64,000 nt of DNA, taken from NCBI GenBank assembly GCA_014706295.1, contig JACSVZ010000004.1, positions 87,551,047 through 87,615,046 of the forward strand. Reading direction: 5' to 3'. How positions within the stretch are numbered: position 1 is the first letter of the stretch; every line of letters begins with the position of its first letter. The position numbers were made by a program, and so were the translations under genes. The notes under the pieces are model-generated. The model was not told the DNA's origin. It was given only the letters and a program-made list of their open reading frames with translations, and did not search any database. Positions 60,569 to 64,000 of this stretch are shown piece after piece. This DNA comes from Lycocorax pyrrhopterus obiensis (taxonomy: Eukaryota > Chordata > Aves > Passeriformes > Paradisaeidae).

Positions 60569-60646
60569 CTGGTGACGGGAGTATTGGAAGGAGGATACAA
60601 TTTCTTCTGTCAGGATACACACAGTGGAGGAGAGGCTGATATGAAG
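60569..60646 (+). CDS. ELOVL5: ELOVL5 coding exon (residues 83-108)
   Basis: 78 bases, phase 0 at both ends, encoding LVTGVLEGGYNFFCQ followed by DTHSGGEADMK. This is the loop after helix 2, with the conserved G-Y-N-F-F-C-Q segment and a polar tail leading into the next exon. Residue 88 is Leu (TTG at 60584-60586) where the ELOVL5 and ELOVL2 sequences I know have Trp. The acceptor has a good T-rich tract (TTATTTGCTCAG). The donor AAG|GTACCG is weak, lacking A at +4 and G at +5. Because the exon is symmetric, skipping would remove 26 residues without shifting the frame. Confidence 0.94.
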
Positions 60647-61283
60647 GTACCGTAATCGAGACTTAGAGCTGGTAAAGTTTCAAATTGTCCGCTTAAGTGG
60701 AGAGCAGAACAGTATTGATTATGCACATTTTGCTTAAACTATAAGCTTTCTTCCTCCTTTTGTGAGACAATGGGCAATGCACTGTCAGACATAATAGTTA
60801 ACCTATGATATATTCATGGTTGGTATTTTTGTGAGTAATTATGTGCAAATTTTCAAGTGTTCTCAGATCAAAAAGTGAGGACCTGGTCTTCAGACTGTAT
60901 CCAACCACTCTGTGTTGTGACTACCCTTCTCTTTCTGAGATGTGGTGATGATTTCTTCTGTTCCCACTTCTGATCTCTCCTTTACAGAGAGCACTGCAGC
61001 ACCAGCTCTGCTTAAGTATTTTCTTGTTTCTCCCTGGACAACCCAGGTGCACAGCAGTAGCCTCATAAAACAGGCTTTGTCATCCTGTTTTCTGCTGTAG
61101 CTATAGGTTTGTACCTCGATCTCCTATGGAGAAACCTGAGGCAGAAGTATTACAGGAGATCCCAGTAGTGTCTTCAATCCAAGTAGTGCAGCACAGAATC
61201 TGGATTTTAATTACTTAGATAACATAAGAGTTGAAAGCCCCCTCAATGTGCAATGCTTCTAAAACTTGCTTCCTTCTTTCCAG
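60647..61283 (+). other. ELOVL5: ELOVL5 intron 4
   Basis: A 637-bp intron with no recognised repeat. It ends in the pyrimidine-rich TTCCTTCTTTCCAG. Confidence 0.8.
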
Positions 61284-61455
61284 ATCATACGTGTCCTCTG
61301 GTGGTACTATTTCTCCAAACTCATTGAGTTCATGGATACCTTCTTTTTCATTTTGAGGAAAAATAATCATCAGATCACTGTTCTGCATGTCTACCACCAT
61401 GCAACAATGCTGAACATCTGGTGGTTTGTTATGAACTGGGTGCCTTGTGGTCACT
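61284..61455 (+). CDS. ELOVL5: ELOVL5 coding exon (residues 109-165 plus one base): catalytic box
   Basis: 172 bases carrying the core of the elongase domain. In order it holds [12 protein letters not shown], the KLIEFMDT motif (120-127) and [15 protein letters not shown]. The catalytic histidine box HVYHH follows at 143-147 (His143, His146, His147), then the hydrophobic [16 protein letters not shown]. In this family the box, together with a histidine in the following helix, forms the acyl-enzyme active site in the membrane. All key residues are intact. The acceptor is TTTCCAG|ATC and the donor ACT|GTAAGT, a perfect site. The final T combines with CT of the next exon to give Ser166. Confidence 0.97.
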
Positions 61456-62984
61456 GTAAGTACTGAGTTATGGTGGGGGAACATCTGCAACAGGGGTTTC
61501 GCTTTGGTGGTCTTTGATCAAACCAAACATCTTTGGTGCCTTCAGCTGCAGGATTTGTTCTGTACCATACTAAGCTGCTTTGCTGAATTGTAACTGTTGT
61601 AGATGGTTGCAGGAATTAAGCTGCCAGCACAGCCTCTAGGAAAGGAATGTCTATGTAGTTTGAAGAATTTGTGTGGCAGTGTGATATTTATCAGGTGCAG
61701 TAGCCCAGGTCAGATACCCATCAACCTTGCTTTCTCTATTTCTGCTGTAGTTACAGACCCTCTGATGAAACAATACTCTCTTCCAAGTCAAGCCAGAAGC
61801 TTGTTTCAGCTGAAAGACAGCTAAGAGTTACTCTTGTCCTTGTATCTGTGAAGTTTACTTAAGATATGACTTTCTTAATTTATTCTCGTTATACCACTAG
61901 CCATAACAAATTATTTCAATTAAAATCTTGTCCCCTGAGCACTAATGAACATGAACAAATGAATCTTAAGTGGAAGATTTCTATGTCTCTCTTGTCTAAA
62001 TCCTGCTAACCTTTGGCAATCTGGCTCTGATTCTTTACTTTCATTGCATTTAGCTGGCATCTAGTTTCCTAACTGCATTAGCATGGCTTAGTTGTGGTTC
62101 AGATGTGCAGCTTATAGATACTGGCTTTGTTGAACACTCTGTTCGAGAGAAACCTTTTCAAACCCAATGGATGTGACCTACTGGCAGTGCAGACCAAGAG
62201 GCTGCATTCCTCAGGAGTCTGCTCTCTGAGCCAAACAACATAGAAACTCGTATTTGTTTCGTGTTGTCAGCACAACAGTAATACTGAACTTATAAAAAGT
62301 CTGCATCTGGAAACATATTCTCCTCCAAGGAAGTCAATCCTTGTTCATACAGCAGTCAAAACTGTGTATACTTAGAATCTATCTTGTGTTCCTGTGGTCT
62401 TGAAAACACTTCAGTGCTATTTCTAGTCATGTGTTTTTCTTCGTCCAAGCTTTATCTTCTGTTATGTCATCACAGTTTTGTGCAGTTCAGTGTTAAGCTA
62501 AAAGTTTCTTTAAGGACTAAAGGTGCTGTAAACAAGGACAAATAAGTAGCTAACATGCAGTTTCTGAAGGTAGCTGAAGCTTTTGGTTATAAATGACAAA
62601 ATTGGCTCCTACCTGGAAGGAAGTGAAATCAACCTAAAAGTAGATGGGTGAAGCTATTGATTGATTGGTATGTGAGCATTCCTCCTTTCAATCAGCTTCC
62701 TCAGTTCCTTTGAGAAACTACAATGTAGATGTGATAAAGAGTAGCTTGAGGAAACAAAACCAGAAGGCTGGTGTAAAGCACGAAGCTGCAAAGCAGCTCA
62801 GCTACTCCATTGGGTGAGCAGAATGAAAAACGGGGTTAAAAAAACACCCTCTTGCTTTTCTTCTAAGAGAAATCATATTTTAAATAGAAACATTTTGAAC
62901 TTGTTATTTTTGTAGCTTCCATGAAACAGCATGTTCCTTCCTTGTAATGCAGCGTACTTTCTTTTTCCCTTGCCCTTTTTTTAG
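61456..62984 (+). other. ELOVL5: ELOVL5 intron 5
   Basis: 1.5 kb of intron without a recognised repeat or gene. It ends in a strong T-rich tract before TTTTTTTAG. Confidence 0.75.
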
Positions 62985-63109
62985 CTTACTTTGGTGCCAC
63001 ACTGAACAGCTTTATCCATGTCCTCATGTACTCCTACTACGGATTGTCCGCTGTTCCAGCAATGCGTCCTTATCTGTGGTGGAAGAAGTACATCACTCAG
63101 GGGCAGCTG
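62985..63109 (+). CDS. ELOVL5: ELOVL5 coding exon (residues 166-207)
   Basis: 125 bases that complete Ser166 and encode [20 protein letters not shown], followed by [32 protein letters not shown] (173-184) is the second elongase signature, with the essential histidine at 177. The basic [11 protein letters not shown] leads to the next helix, and the TxxQxxQ-type motif is expected to begin in the following exon. The donor CTG|GTGAGT is consensus. The remaining 90 or so residues, including the ER-retention-type C-terminus, are not in this window. Confidence 0.97.
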
Positions 63110-64000
63110 GTGAGTGATTTGCTCTTCAGTGCTTCAGCAGGCTCTTGTATTTGTGAGGAGGTCCTCTTGTCTTTAACGAGTTAGGAAATTTTGGCAGGGG
63201 ATAGAAGAAGGGAGAGTGAGAGCTGGTACCTTCTACATCTTGTAGTACCTACATCACCTTAGAAATCCAGACTCTGCCTGTCCATGTGCTCTGTTTTCAG
63301 GACAGTGGGCAGCTAGGGACTGGTGGGGTCCATGAATCAGTGCTGAGGTCTGTGGGATCTTTCTCCACCTCGCCATATTGTGTGGCTAGATGTACTTGAG
63401 AGTTGAAGTGCTGGGATTTCTGGGACTCAGTAGCCCGGGAGGAGGCTTTTCTTCCAAGCCCTCTTGAGCTAGCCTGCTCTTCCCTGTGCTTGCTTGGTCA
63501 GGCTGGGACAGACCAGAAATGGAGTGCGACGCTGTCCATAGCTAACAAGGGCCATTCTCGTCCTTTGGGACAATGCCTTTTCTGTCCTACTTTTGCATGC
63601 AGTTGCAAATGGTTTATTAAAAACGATTCAATATTTCTGCTCTCTTTCTGCACTTTAAATGGGCAGGTTTTTTCTCTTGTAATTCTGTATTGGACTCCTT
63701 GTATCCACTTGCATTGTTTCTAGTGTGCGCGGTGATGAAGCCTGACCACTGTGTGCTGGAGGGGATAAGAGCAGTGACATTAAGTAATACAGCACATGCT
63801 GTAGTGATACTGCACGAGAACCAGGTTTCAATGTGTACAACATGTCAGAACAGCACAAGGAAATGTGCATGAGTGTTCTGTCTTCCCCATTTTGTAGGGG
63901 AGGAAACTGAAACCTAGACATAAATTATTTTGTTATCTTCTTCCCCTCCCCCCCCAATACCCTCTCAGAGCTGTGAATAGTTTTAATAACATTTGCTGGT
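63110..64000 (+). other. ELOVL5: ELOVL5 intron 6 (partial)
   Basis: Intronic sequence continues to the window edge. I found no downstream ELOVL5 exon here, and no frame resembles the expected FVLTIIQ-type continuation. A C9 run, broken by nothing else, is near 63949-63957. Confidence 0.75.

Larger units (their letters stand above)
28850..64000 (+). other. ELOVL5: ELOVL5 transcription unit, 5' part (gene continues past the window)
   Basis: ELOVL5 is a multipass endoplasmic-reticulum enzyme. It condenses malonyl-CoA with long-chain acyl-CoA, the rate-setting first step of microsomal elongation, and prefers C18-C20 polyunsaturated substrates such as gamma-linolenoyl- and stearidonoyl-CoA (family knowledge). 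Five coding exons in the window join in frame to 207 codons. Introns 1 to 5 are about 22.7 kb, 1.9 kb, 6.8 kb, 0.64 kb and 1.5 kb, and intron 6 runs off the end. Signature motifs are KLIEFMDT (120-127), the HVYHH catalytic box (143-147), and the NSFIH-MYSYY motif (173-184) with a second key histidine at 177. ELOVL2 is the nearest paralogue. It is excluded by stretches such as LIVWLGPKYM, KQPFSCRGIL and [11 protein letters not shown], which follow ELOVL5. Confidence 0.95.

Noticed and set aside
1..64000. tRNA or rRNA genes and CRISPR arrays
   Set aside because: No tRNA-like A/B box pair or cloverleaf, no ribosomal sequence and no spaced direct-repeat array was seen. CRISPR is not expected in a vertebrate genome.

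Overview
The window looks like bird genomic DNA. The evidence is one clearly recognisable vertebrate gene, ELOVL5, whose protein reads like the avian orthologue, plus CR1 LINE fragments with the octamer-type tail usual in birds and LTR remnants of a bird ERVL-like family. The order or species cannot be fixed from the sequence alone. ELOVL5 lies on chicken chromosome 3, so the window is probably the equivalent region (inference from known synteny).

Positions 1-28.5 kb are upstream of ELOVL5 and hold no confidently recognised gene. The supportable content is an unidentified minus-strand open frame with splice-like edges (1163-1539), a decayed minus-strand endogenous retrovirus with one LTR (3.4-6.8 kb), a second related LTR fragment (8.3-8.6 kb), and three minus-strand CR1 fragments (9.2-10.5, 17.5-17.7 and 27.0-27.65 kb). 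The remainder is unassigned.

A CpG island at about 28.55-29.57 kb is the ELOVL5 promoter. It carries an inverted CCAAT box, two perfect palindromic CREs 50 bp apart, GC boxes and a probable non-coding exon 1 ending in a splice donor at 28911. ELOVL5 then runs on the plus strand to the end of the window. Intron 1 (about 22.7 kb) contains a solo LTR and two more CR1 copies. Five coding exons follow: 51620-51677, 53537-53724, 60569-60646, 61284-61455 and 62985-63109. They join in frame to give 207 codons, roughly the first two thirds of a family protein of about 300 residues. The catalytic HxxHH box and the other elongase signature motifs are present. The last exons and 3' UTR lie beyond the window.

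The product is a microsomal very-long-chain fatty acid elongase that carries out the condensation step for C18-C20 polyunsaturated fatty acids. No wholly new system was found. The most interesting items are the architecture of the exon 3 and exon 4 splice sites, a Trp-to-Leu change at residue 88, the twin-CRE promoter, same-orientation CR1 copies flanking the promoter, a 231-bp tandem duplication inside the dead retroviral pol, and the unidentified exon-like frame near the left end.
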